A stretch of DNA of 9,753 nt, from the NCBI GenBank assembly GCA_016763215.1, contig JAESUF010000243.1:1-9753 (forward strand), written 5' to 3'. The notes below the pieces were generated by a model, which saw only the letters and a list, made by a program, of their open reading frames with translations, made no database searches and was not told the origin of the DNA. Positions within the stretch are counted from its first letter, which is position 1. Each line of letters opens with the position of its first letter. Of this stretch, positions 1-7,215 are shown piece by piece. Made by a program: the position numbers and the translations under genes. Source of the stretch: Flavobacteriaceae bacterium. Lineage in GTDB: Bacteria > Bacteroidota > Bacteroidia > Flavobacteriales > Flavobacteriaceae.

Positions 1-2
1 TA

Positions 3-737
3 AACACCAATGAATTTGATGAAACTATTGTTTTTACTGGAAGTGGAGCTGATGTAAATAACTATTTAGCTAAAAAGGCATTAAATCAAGAAGCTATTTT
101 TGCTGACAAATCGATGCTTACTTTAAGTAAAGATGATTTTGGAGTTAAATTAACAACCATTGAAAGTGACTTTATGAAAAACCTAAATGGAACTGCTGGT
201 TTAGATACTGCTTTTGTTTCTGGTGAAAAAACTAATTTTGCGGGACTTAAAAAGTATTTAGTTCGTTATCATGAAGAGAAATTTTTCTTAAACACTGTAT
301 TAGGAAAAGGTGAAAATTCTCCAAAATTCATGGCATATGAAAACAATGCAGGAGGAAAAACTTCTTTAGATGATTTAAAAGGAAAGTATGTATATGTTGA
401 TGTTTGGGCTACTTGGTGTGGACCTTGTAAAGCTGAAATCCCATACTTAAAGAAAGTAGAAAAAGCATATCATGGTAAAAACATAGCATTTGTTAGTATC
501 TCTATCGATAAGAAAAAAGATCATGAAGCTTGGAAAACGATGATTAAAGAAAAAGAATTGGGAGGAATCCAATTATTCGCTGACAATGACTGGAATTCTG
601 ATTTTGTAAAAGGCTACAAAATTAATGGAATTCCAAGATTTATTTTAATCGATCCTAAAGGAAACATTGTCTCTCCTGATGCACCAAGACCTTCAAGTGA
701 TGAGTTAAAAAAGTTGTTTAATAGCTTAAGTATTTAA
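3..737 (+). CDS. TlpA-like thiol-disulfide oxidoreductase, 5'-partial
   Basis: Thioredoxin-fold protein of the TlpA/AhpC-TSA group, expected to reduce or exchange disulfides in the periplasm. The reading frame is open from base 3, so the true start and any signal peptide lie upstream of the window; the ATG at 114 is internal. About 244 residues are visible. The first 110 or so form a poorly conserved N-terminal region, as is common in Bacteroidetes TlpA proteins. The thioredoxin domain follows, with the active site WATWCGPCK (cysteines at visible residues 139 and 142, bases 417-419 and 426-428), a VSISIDKKK strand, and the cis-proline loop NGIPRF (Pro at 633-635). The protein ends with ILIDPKGNIVSPDAPRP and a short helix. 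It converges on the minus-strand unit and shows no functional link to it. Fold and active site are certain; the physiological partner is unknown. Confidence 0.9.
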   Translation, partial: NTNEFDETIVFTGSGADVNNYLAKKALNQEAIFADKSMLTLSKDDFGVKLTTIESDFMKNLNGTAGLDTAFVSGEKTNFAGLKKYLVRYHEEKFFLNTVLGKGENSPKFMAYENNAGGKTSLDDLKGKYVYVDVWATWCGPCKAEIPYLKKVEKAYHGKNIAFVSISIDKKKDHEAWKTMIKEKELGGIQLFADNDWNSDFVKGYKINGIPRFILIDPKGNIVSPDAPRPSSDELKKLFNSLSI

Positions 738-758
738 AACAATTTTTAAAATAATAGT

Positions 759-788
759 AAAACCCCTTTGATGTATCAAAGGGGTTTT
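759..788 (+). terminator. Intrinsic terminator between convergent genes, probably bidirectional
   Basis: A perfect 13-bp inverted repeat (AAAACCCCTTTGA at 759-771 and TCAAAGGGGTTTT at 776-788) encloses a TGTA loop. The right arm runs into T-rich sequence, with T at 785-789 and 791-794. It sits 21 nt after the stop of the TlpA-like gene, so it should end that transcript. Read on the minus strand the arm also ends in TTTT, followed by a T/A-rich tract (758 down to about 741). The same hairpin could therefore end the six-gene minus-strand transcript, whose last stop codon lies about 92 nt before it. The interval 789-880 shows nothing else I can support. Confidence 0.9.
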
Positions 789-880
789 TGTTTTATCAAA
801 ATGAATCGCTTTGTCTTGTTCACTTTCTTGATCTTCGGTTGCACACTTTAGATGCTCATGGTTCCTTTACTAGCTTTCTA

Positions 881-2176
881 TTAAAACTTTCTATCAGGAT
901 GAAATGAAGTTAAATCTAATGATGGTTTTTGCTCAGAAATAATTTCTGTAATAAGTTTACCCGTTGCTGGCCCCATACTCCACCCCATCATCGCATGTCC
1001 AGTAGCAATTGTTAGGTTTTTACATTTTGATGTACGCCCCACATAAGGCAATCCATCTGGAGTTACGGGTCGCAATCCACATTGTGCATCCTTTTTTTCT
1101 TCTTCGCTCATTGTAAATTTAGGGTAAAATTTTTGAGCTGCACTTGCTATTGCATGTACTCGAACTGGATTAATTTCATGGTTGATTCCTGCTATTTCCA
1201 TGGTTCCTGCAAAACGTGTAAATCCTTCCATTGGAGTGACTGCTACTTTTGCTTCACATAAAATTGTAGGTAGAGTAATATTCGTTTCCCTTGCAACATT
1301 GATACTATATCCTTTCCCTGCTTGCAATAACATTTTCACTCCTAATTTCTTGCTCAATAAAGGACTCCAGCTACCTGCAGCCATCACAACTTCATCAACT
1401 TTGATTTCTCTTTTGTCAGTTATCAATTTCGAAATAGAATTGCCAGAAACTTCAATATCTAAGACCTCTTCTTCTCCTAAAATTTTCACTCCTTTTGCTT
1501 TTAAGTAAAAAAGCATTTCTTTCATGAAATCTCCAGGTGTCATATGTGCATCAGAATGAAAATAAACAGCCCCTTTTGCATTTAAATTGGCTTTAGGCTG
1601 GAGTTCTAAAACTTGTTTTGCTGATAAATTTTCAACTTTCATCCCTAAAGCAATCGCTTTTTTTCCTACCTCCCATTCTTCCTCTCCCATTTTGTCGGTT
1701 CGATATGCCATTAACAAACCTTTTCGTTCGTAATGAAACTCAAAATCGTTTGAAGCTTTCATCTCTTCAAATAGTTCTCTACTAAATATATTAATGTCTT
1801 TTATGGCTGGAATAGATTGAGCTACTTTCTTTTTGTTCGCCGATCTTTTAAAAGCCAAACTCCACTTCAGAAAGTCAACGTCTAGCCTAGGTTTTACATA
1901 AAATGGGCTCGCAGGGTTTAACATCCATTTTAATCCTTTGGTGATAATTCCAGGGGATGCCAATGAAATAATATGGCTTGGTGTAATATAGCCAGCGTTC
2001 ACATACGAAGCTCCTTTTGAAAAATCAGATTTATCGATAACAGTCACTTGATGACCTTCTTTTTGAAGGTAGTACGCTGTACTTAAACCTATGATACCTC
2101 CTCCAATAATGACACAGTTCTTCAATTTCTTTAATTTAATGATTCGACAATCGACTAATGTAACAATGATTGACAC
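881..2176 (-). CDS. FAD-dependent D-amino acid (cis-4-hydroxy-D-proline) dehydrogenase, DadA/DAO family
   Basis: Predicted to oxidise cis-4-hydroxy-D-proline to 1-pyrroline-4-hydroxy-2-carboxylate, the second step of hydroxyproline breakdown. It would pass electrons through FAD to the respiratory chain or to oxygen. The 431-residue frame begins with a Rossmann dinucleotide motif, VIIGGGIIGLSTAYYL (glycines at residues 25-27 and 30), then an acidic strand end at VTVIDKS. The substrate and FAD domain includes VVMAAGSWSP (264-272) and AGKGYS (286-291). The C-terminal FAD signature is GLRPVTPDGLPYVG (367-380), followed by GHAMMGWSMGPATG (393-406). Length is normal for DadA-like enzymes. The annotated start is GTG at 2176, 14 nt after the S9 peptidase stop, and gives about 19 extra residues before the usual N-terminus. 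A TTG at 2125 preceded by AAAGAAA is an alternative. Family is certain; substrate is inferred from the adjoining epimerase and deaminase, and D-proline or another D-amino acid remains possible. Confidence 0.88.
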   Translation of the reverse strand: MSIIVTLVDCRIIKLKKLKNCVIIGGGIIGLSTAYYLQKEGHQVTVIDKSDFSKGASYVNAGYITPSHIISLASPGIITKGLKWMLNPASPFYVKPRLDVDFLKWSLAFKRSANKKKVAQSIPAIKDINIFSRELFEEMKASNDFEFHYERKGLLMAYRTDKMGEEEWEVGKKAIALGMKVENLSAKQVLELQPKANLNAKGAVYFHSDAHMTPGDFMKEMLFYLKAKGVKILGEEEVLDIEVSGNSISKLITDKREIKVDEVVMAAGSWSPLLSKKLGVKMLLQAGKGYSINVARETNITLPTILCEAKVAVTPMEGFTRFAGTMEIAGINHEINPVRVHAIASAAQKFYPKFTMSEEEKKDAQCGLRPVTPDGLPYVGRTSKCKNLTIATGHAMMGWSMGPATGKLITEIISEQKPSLDLTSFHPDRKF

Positions 2177-2190
2177 ATTGTTTCATTAAA

Positions 2191-4443
2191 CTATTTCCAT
2201 TTAAAATTCCAAATAGGTGTAGTCTCTAACAAATGTTCTACAAAGTAATTCCATCGTTTTTTTATAAAATACGTTCTATGCACTCCTTGATAGCCATGTC
2301 TTTGACTAGGTAAGATTAGCAAATCAAAATCTTTGTCTGCCTTAATTAAGGCTTCAGCTAGTTTAAATGTTGCTGAAGGGTTTACATTCTCGTCAATTCC
2401 TCCATGTGTAAGCAATAATTTCCCTTTTAAATTCTTCGCATTTGTAATGTTTGAAACTTGCTCATAGGTATCGTCAACAGGCCATCCTTGGTACATTTCT
2501 GGCCACCATGCTTTCTCCATTCTAAAATCGTGGTCTGCAGAACTGGCAACACCTACCTTATAAAAATCTGGAAATGCCAACATCGCTCTTCCTGTATCAA
2601 AACCTCCTGCCGAATGACCAAAGATTCCTACTTTACTTCCATCAATCCATGAATATTTAGTTGCTAAATGTTTAATAGCTACTAAGTGATCCTCCAAATT
2701 ATTTCCCATATTTTTATAGGAATGAGTATGGAACTCTTTTGATCTACCAGAAGTTCCTAATCCATCAACTCTTACAACAATGAATCCTAATTCAGCCAAA
2801 GATTGCTCGCTAAAAACTCCTCCAAATGATTTTGGAAAACGTTGTGTATGTGGTCCTGTATAAGTAGCATCAATAATTGGATATGATTTTGATGCATCAA
2901 AATGTGTAGGTTTCCAATAGGCTCCGTAAATAGTTGTTTTCCCATCTTTCGCAATAAGATTAAATACTTCAGGAACCTGATAACCTCTTGAGGTTGCTTC
3001 AGAGATATCTGCTGTTGTTAATTCTGCAATAATTTTTCCTTTTTTTGAGGAACGCAAAACTGCTTTATTTGCTATTTGAATGGTTGAATAATTATCAGTA
3101 AAATAGTCTCCCTCTTTAGAAAAACTAATGATATGATGTACTTTTTCAGGAGTTAATAAGGTCGTTTTCCCCTTAAAGTTTACTTTATACAACTGTTGAT
3201 GGTATGGATTGTTTCCTACTTCTTTTCCTGAAGCTAAAAAATAGATCGTTTCCTTTTTCTCATCTACATATTGGATGGAATTAATGTAATAATTCCCATT
3301 CGTTAATGAAACTGTTTTGTTCGTAATCAAATCAGTTATGTATAATTGTCGCCACCCACTTCTTTCAGACAAAAAGATGATTTTCTGCTTTTCTTCCAAA
3401 GCTCTAAATTCAAAATTATCAATCCCTGTATCACTTGTTTCTTCAATTAAAGTACGCGCTATATTGGAGTTCAAATCAACCAATTTTACAGATTGCTTTA
3501 AATACCCTCTTTTGGCATAGCTAGCAAACAACTTCCCAGATTCTTTAGTCCATCGGACGTTTACAGAATTAATATGTGTGGCTCTTGGAAGTGCAGTTTT
3601 AATCTCTTTTTTAGTTTTTATATTAAAAAAGGCTGGAGTTATATGTACCATAGTCGTATCTCCAGGAGAACCTCTATAGTACGACAACAATTTAGGCTTA
3701 TACAATGAATCGATACTCCAATCCAGCAAGTACATTTTCTCTGCGTTCCTTGTATCAACAATACCCGTAGAAATCCATTTAGAGTCTTCAGACCAATCTA
3801 CATAAAAGCGTTTTGGGCGCTCTCCATTTTCACCTACCATCATATCATCCCAACCATACCATGAAGCATATTCATACCCTTTTTTACCTTCAAAACTTAG
3901 TTGGTGTTCTTTGTTGGTTTCGGTAGATGTGATAAACAAATTATAATCTTTGGTATACGCTATCCATTTTCCATCTGGAGAGGTACTTTTATACGGGTTA
4001 TTGGGCGTTTTATCTTCTTGTTTGTTTTCTTTGAGCTGATATGTTTTAAGATTCAATGTAAAATCTTTACCAGCTACTTTAAATTGTAAATCTCCATTTT
4101 TAACTCTTTCAATATTGGAGAGTGACAAGTTTGTTGATTTCACTTTATTTTTTACTACTGCATTCAAAGAATTTACCAGTCGCTCGTGATCAAAAAGTGT
4201 TGTCACTTTTTTCTTTTTAAAATCGATCGTTTCGTATGTTTTTCCATCTACATTGTAATCTACAAACCACAATCCTGATTTGTCTTTAAACCAAGTTACT
4301 GTTGTAAATAAATTAAACGCGGTTTTATTTGTGTAATTGGCATACATAAAACGTACTGCGCTTTTGTAATTTTCTTGAGTAACCTGTTGTGCTTGAACAG
4401 AATTTAACCCAATAAAAATTAGCACTATAAATAATCGTTTCAT
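2191..4443 (-). CDS. DPP-IV-like S9 family serine peptidase, exported
   Basis: A 750-residue prolyl-oligopeptidase-family enzyme with a Sec signal peptide (MKRLFIVLIFIGLNSVQA, likely cleaved after residue 18), so it should act in the periplasm. Residues of about 100-470 form the DPP-IV-type beta-propeller, with repeats such as STSPDGKWIAYT, VDWSEDSKWIS and IIFLSERSGWRQLYITD. Residues of about 490-750 are the alpha/beta-hydrolase domain. The catalytic triad reads as Ser611 in GHSAGG, Asp684 in HGGIDENV and His716 in SQRHGYQG. Family members remove N-terminal dipeptides, commonly after Pro or Ala. The usual DPP-IV double-Glu motif (consensus W-x-Y-E-E-E) is not evident; the corresponding stretch appears to be YASWYGWDDMMVGENGE (192-208), so exact specificity is open. 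The gene lies 44 nt after the epimerase and 14 nt before the FAD enzyme, which suggests release of Pro- or Hyp-containing dipeptides from collagen-like peptides. Confidence 0.9.
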   Translation of the reverse strand: MKRLFIVLIFIGLNSVQAQQVTQENYKSAVRFMYANYTNKTAFNLFTTVTWFKDKSGLWFVDYNVDGKTYETIDFKKKKVTTLFDHERLVNSLNAVVKNKVKSTNLSLSNIERVKNGDLQFKVAGKDFTLNLKTYQLKENKQEDKTPNNPYKSTSPDGKWIAYTKDYNLFITSTETNKEHQLSFEGKKGYEYASWYGWDDMMVGENGERPKRFYVDWSEDSKWISTGIVDTRNAEKMYLLDWSIDSLYKPKLLSYYRGSPGDTTMVHITPAFFNIKTKKEIKTALPRATHINSVNVRWTKESGKLFASYAKRGYLKQSVKLVDLNSNIARTLIEETSDTGIDNFEFRALEEKQKIIFLSERSGWRQLYITDLITNKTVSLTNGNYYINSIQYVDEKKETIYFLASGKEVGNNPYHQQLYKVNFKGKTTLLTPEKVHHIISFSKEGDYFTDNYSTIQIANKAVLRSSKKGKIIAELTTADISEATSRGYQVPEVFNLIAKDGKTTIYGAYWKPTHFDASKSYPIIDATYTGPHTQRFPKSFGGVFSEQSLAELGFIVVRVDGLGTSGRSKEFHTHSYKNMGNNLEDHLVAIKHLATKYSWIDGSKVGIFGHSAGGFDTGRAMLAFPDFYKVGVASSADHDFRMEKAWWPEMYQGWPVDDTYEQVSNITNAKNLKGKLLLTHGGIDENVNPSATFKLAEALIKADKDFDLLILPSQRHGYQGVHRTYFIKKRWNYFVEHLLETTPIWNFKWK

Positions 4444-4487
4444 GAAGTTGTTTTTATAGGTGATACTGAAACAGAGCTCAGCATAAA

Positions 4488-5498
4488 TTAAATCACTTGA
4501 AAACCGTGTGCATATGGATCATCCTCATCATCGATAATGATATTATTATACCCATATACTTTGGCCCATCCTTTTACGCTTGGAATAATTGCAGGTTTTC
4601 CTCCTAAGGTCGTTTCTTCTTCCACACAACCTACAAACTTGCTGCCTATGAAACTCTCGTGTATATACTCTTCCCCTTTTTTTAATTTCCCTTTCGCATG
4701 TAGTTGAGCTAATCTTGCTGATGTTCCTGTGCCACAAGGCGATCTATCAATGGCTTTATCGCCATAGAATACTGCATTTCTTCCTGAAGATGTTGGGTCA
4801 ATTGGATCTCCTGTCCATAATAAATGACTTACATCTCTAATGGTATCATCCTCTGGGTGAATAAACATATTCGGATACTTTTCATTAATTCGACCTCGAA
4901 CTACTTGCGAATACTGAATAATCTTACTCGCTGTAAAATCATGTACCCCTGAAAAATTTTGTTGTGGGTCTATAATAGCATAGTAGTTTCCACCATAAGC
5001 CACATCAAAAGTAATCTCTCCCAATTCTGGGCACTTTACAGTTAATCCTTCTACTGCTAAGTAACTTTTGACATTGATTAGTTTTACCCAATCAACTTTC
5101 TTCCCTGTTTGTTGGTATTCAATATTCACCAATCCCGCGGGAGCTTCCATTCTTACTTTTCCTGGAATTTTTGGAGCTACTAAACCTTCTTCTATTGCAA
5201 TCGTAATTGTTCCTATTGTTCCATGTCCACACATGGGTAAACATCCTGAAGTTTCAATAAATAAAATAGCAAAATCGTTCTCTGAATCATGTGGTGGATA
5301 TAAAATGGAACCACTCATCATATCATGCCCTCGAGGTTCAAACATCAATCCTTTTCGAATCCAATCGTATTCTTTTAAAAAGTGTTGACGTTTCTCACTC
5401 ATGGTATCGCCTTTCAAATCGGGCCCACCACCAGCAACTACTCTTACCGGGTTTCCACAGGTATGAGCATCAACACAGAAAAATGTTTTTCTACTCAT
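4488..5498 (-). CDS. 4-hydroxyproline 2-epimerase (proline racemase family)
   Basis: A cofactor-independent epimerase expected to interconvert trans-4-hydroxy-L-proline and cis-4-hydroxy-D-proline in the cytoplasm, the entry step of the pathway. The 336-residue protein has the family's two catalytic cysteines: Cys90 in MCGHGTIG and Cys255 in DRSPCGTGTSARLAQLHAKG. Two Cys argue for an epimerase or racemase and against the trans-3-hydroxyproline dehydratase subgroup, where one position is Thr or Ser. Other family blocks are FFCVDAHTCGNPVRVV near the N-terminus, RGHDMMSGSILYPP (56-69) and VAYGGNYYAI (166-175). The adjacent FAD oxidoreductase, DapA-like and semialdehyde dehydrogenase genes favour 4-hydroxyproline over proline or diaminopimelate. 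The ATG at 5498 overlaps the stop of the repaired upstream DUF885 frame (ATGAGTAG), so translation may be coupled. Homologues are named LhpA or HypRE in other bacteria. Confidence 0.95.
   Translation of the reverse strand: MSRKTFFCVDAHTCGNPVRVVAGGGPDLKGDTMSEKRQHFLKEYDWIRKGLMFEPRGHDMMSGSILYPPHDSENDFAILFIETSGCLPMCGHGTIGTITIAIEEGLVAPKIPGKVRMEAPAGLVNIEYQQTGKKVDWVKLINVKSYLAVEGLTVKCPELGEITFDVAYGGNYYAIIDPQQNFSGVHDFTASKIIQYSQVVRGRINEKYPNMFIHPEDDTIRDVSHLLWTGDPIDPTSSGRNAVFYGDKAIDRSPCGTGTSARLAQLHAKGKLKKGEEYIHESFIGSKFVGCVEEETTLGGKPAIIPSVKGWAKVYGYNNIIIDDEDDPYAHGFQVI
5491..5498 (-). other. ATGAGTAG start/stop overlap (translational coupling site)
   Basis: On the minus strand the epimerase start codon (5498-5496) overlaps the TAG (5493-5491) that would end the repaired DUF885 frame. 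Such overlaps usually mean ribosomes ending one gene re-initiate on the next. Because the current DUF885 frame stops at 5646, about 150 nt earlier, coupling would be lost or weakened if the frameshift is real. Confidence 0.65.
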
Positions 5499-5706
5499 TC
5501 TTCTTTGTATCTATATAATTTTTCACTCTTTTTTCCATGATAGATAAGGTTACTGTTCCTTCTTCTAAAATAATTTGATGAAAATCACGAACATCAAATG
5601 CATCGCCTAAAACTTCTTCTGCTTCTTTACGTAACTCTCTAATCTTCAACTCTCCAATCTTATAGGACAAAGCTTGTCCTGGCCATGAAATGTATCTGTC
5701 TGTCTC
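5491..5706 (-). pseudogene. Out-of-frame C-terminal tail of the DUF885 gene
   Basis: Translating the minus strand from 5706 gives 71 residues starting ETDRYISWPGQALSYKIGEL and ending KNYIDTKKNE before TAG at 5493-5491. This is the characteristic DUF885 C-terminal block (DRYI-WPGQALSYKIGELKI-RELR, later FHQIILEEGTVTLSIMEKRV), so it belongs to the gene immediately upstream. It has no start codon of its own. Adding one base in the CGG at 5708-5706 joins it to the upstream frame as HEVE-R-ETDRYI, with the spacing expected for the family as I recall it. The tail is free of stops and still looks conserved, so the break is recent or is an assembly error. Confidence 0.85.
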
Positions 5707-7211
5707 CGTTCAACTTCATGCAAAGAAAGTGCTGTGTTAGATGCCATAAAGTCTAGCATCTGTTTACGTGTCCATCCTTTGGCATGAACTCCCGTATCTA
5801 CAACCAATCTACACGCTCTCCACATTTCATAGGTCAGTTTTCCAAACTTTTCATAGGGAGTCGTATACAACCCCATTTCATCTGCCAACGTTTCCGAATA
5901 CAGTCCCCAACCTTCTCCATAAGCCGATAAATATAGACCTCTTCTAAAAGCTGGAATGGTTTCTGGCAATTCATTATTCAAAGAAATCTGCAAATGGTGT
6001 CCGGGTACAGCTTCATGGGCTGTTAGTGCAGGAATCGTATATAAAGTTCTACTTGGTAAATTATAGGTATTTACCCAATAGTAACCCGCTGTTGTTTCAC
6101 TATAAGAACCAGAATATCTTCCACCTGTATAGTTGGGAGCTATTGCAGCAGGAACTTCAACAACTCCATAAGGTTTTCTAGGTAATGTTTTAAAGAATTT
6201 TGGCAATTGCCCATCTGCTCTTTTTGCAATATCTCTAGCAAACATTAATAGTTCTTTCGGTGTTTTTGCAAAAAACTGCTCATCCGTTCTCAAAAAATTC
6301 AAGAAATCAGAAAAGGTGCCTTTAAAATTCAAATCAGAAATAATTTTCATCATCGCTGCCTTAATTCTAGCCACTTCCTTTAATCCTATTTGATGGATAT
6401 CTTCAGCAGTATATTTGGTGCTTGTTGTGTAATAATTAATTCTATTTTGATAAAATTCTTTCCCATTTGGTACGGTAGAAACCCCCAACCCTTTTCTTGT
6501 ATTTGGAAAGTATTCACCTTCAAAAAAGGCTTTTATTTTTTTGTATTGATCAATTGCATTTTTTTGAACACTTGCTTTTGCAACATTTATAATGGAGTCT
6601 TTTAATTCTTTTGAAAACGATTCTGGGAAAGCTTTAAAAGGTCTATAAAACGCACTCTTCGTTTCATCTGTGATGATATGCTTGTTGTATGTTTTTTCAT
6701 ACTCATAAAAAACAGCTTTCGGTTGTGAAATACCTTCTTTAACTCCAGCTCTTAACAATTCCAAGTTATAATCAACTCTTGCTGGTAATTCCTCCAACTC
6801 TTTTAAATACTCATTAACGTCTTCTTTCTTTTCAAAAGTTCTGTTTCCCATCCGACTCAAATTCAAATGAAAAGCATATTCGTTTGTAATTGGATTCAGA
6901 TATGTTTTAAAAGAATGTGTATCAATTTTATCTTGCAAAACAAACAATAGCAATTCTCTAGAAATTTGTTCGGTTTCCGATAGTGTTTCTGTAGTAACCA
7001 GTACTAGTTTTTCTTTTAGCTGTTTAGAGAAATCTGCTTCAGATTGATAATATTTAATGGTGTTTTCTACCGATTCATTTGTTTCAAAATCATACTCTCT
7101 AGGTTTGTCATATTCAGAAATTAAAGAATTTAATTGTTCACTAGAAGATGTTTTTTTACAAGCTAAAAAGCTAAGTAATATTACAAACCCAAAAAGTTTT
7201 ATGATTTTCAT
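5646..7211 (-). CDS. DUF885 family lipoprotein, probable metallopeptidase; C-terminus lost by frameshift
   Basis: The start chosen is ATG at 7211, 4 nt after the ALDH stop, because it begins directly with a lipoprotein signal (MKIIKLFGFVILLSFLAC, lipid-bearing Cys18). An upstream ATG at 7244 would add 11 residues before the signal. Nothing like a surface-export acidic signal follows the Cys (KKTSSSEQ), so a periplasm-facing lipoprotein is likely. The body matches DUF885 (PF05960-type). It has YTIPALTAHEAVPGHHLQ with the HExxPGHH signature (His399, Glu400, His405, His406), then AYGEGWGLYSETLADEMG (430-447) with Glu433 as a candidate metal ligand, and VVDTGVHAKGW (470-480). These suggest a zinc-dependent peptidase, though activity is poorly documented. 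After HEVER (about residue 502) the frame turns into unrelated sequence and stops at 5646. The conserved tail continues in another frame to 5491; repaired length would be 573 residues. Whether the break is genuine or a sequencing error cannot be told here. Confidence 0.85.
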   Translation of the reverse strand: MKIIKLFGFVILLSFLACKKTSSSEQLNSLISEYDKPREYDFETNESVENTIKYYQSEADFSKQLKEKLVLVTTETLSETEQISRELLLFVLQDKIDTHSFKTYLNPITNEYAFHLNLSRMGNRTFEKKEDVNEYLKELEELPARVDYNLELLRAGVKEGISQPKAVFYEYEKTYNKHIITDETKSAFYRPFKAFPESFSKELKDSIINVAKASVQKNAIDQYKKIKAFFEGEYFPNTRKGLGVSTVPNGKEFYQNRINYYTTSTKYTAEDIHQIGLKEVARIKAAMMKIISDLNFKGTFSDFLNFLRTDEQFFAKTPKELLMFARDIAKRADGQLPKFFKTLPRKPYGVVEVPAAIAPNYTGGRYSGSYSETTAGYYWVNTYNLPSRTLYTIPALTAHEAVPGHHLQISLNNELPETIPAFRRGLYLSAYGEGWGLYSETLADEMGLYTTPYEKFGKLTYEMWRACRLVVDTGVHAKGWTRKQMLDFMASNTALSLHEVERRQTDTFHGQDKLCPIRLES

Positions 7212-7215
7212 ATTC

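Noticed and set aside
789..880. Possible extra small gene or gene remnant between the terminator and the FAD oxidoreductase
   Set aside because: No convincing start, length or family match on either strand; treated as a 3' untranslated region.
1182..1508. 108-residue plus-strand frame opposite the FAD oxidoreductase
   Set aside because: It is a shadow of the real minus-strand gene, with no recognisable motif and no upstream signals.
4466..4481. Small inverted repeat (CTGA/TCAG) in the 44-nt gap before the S9 peptidase
   Set aside because: A 4-bp stem with an 8-nt loop is too weak for a terminator or attenuator and is expected by chance.
4488..5498. Diaminopimelate epimerase or trans-3-hydroxyproline dehydratase for the epimerase gene
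   Set aside because: Both catalytic Cys are in proline-racemase-type contexts (MCGHG, SPCGTGTSA), and the neighbours encode the 4-hydroxyproline route. The dehydratase subgroup lacks one of these Cys.
5068..5518. Two overlapping plus-strand frames opposite the epimerase start region
   Set aside because: They are antisense to conserved epimerase sequence, including the Cys90 motif, and have no family resemblance.
5700..5712. Programmed ribosomal frameshifting in the DUF885 gene
   Set aside because: There is no slippery heptamer, strong stop context or clear downstream structure, and the family is not known for frameshifting. A mutation or sequencing error is simpler.
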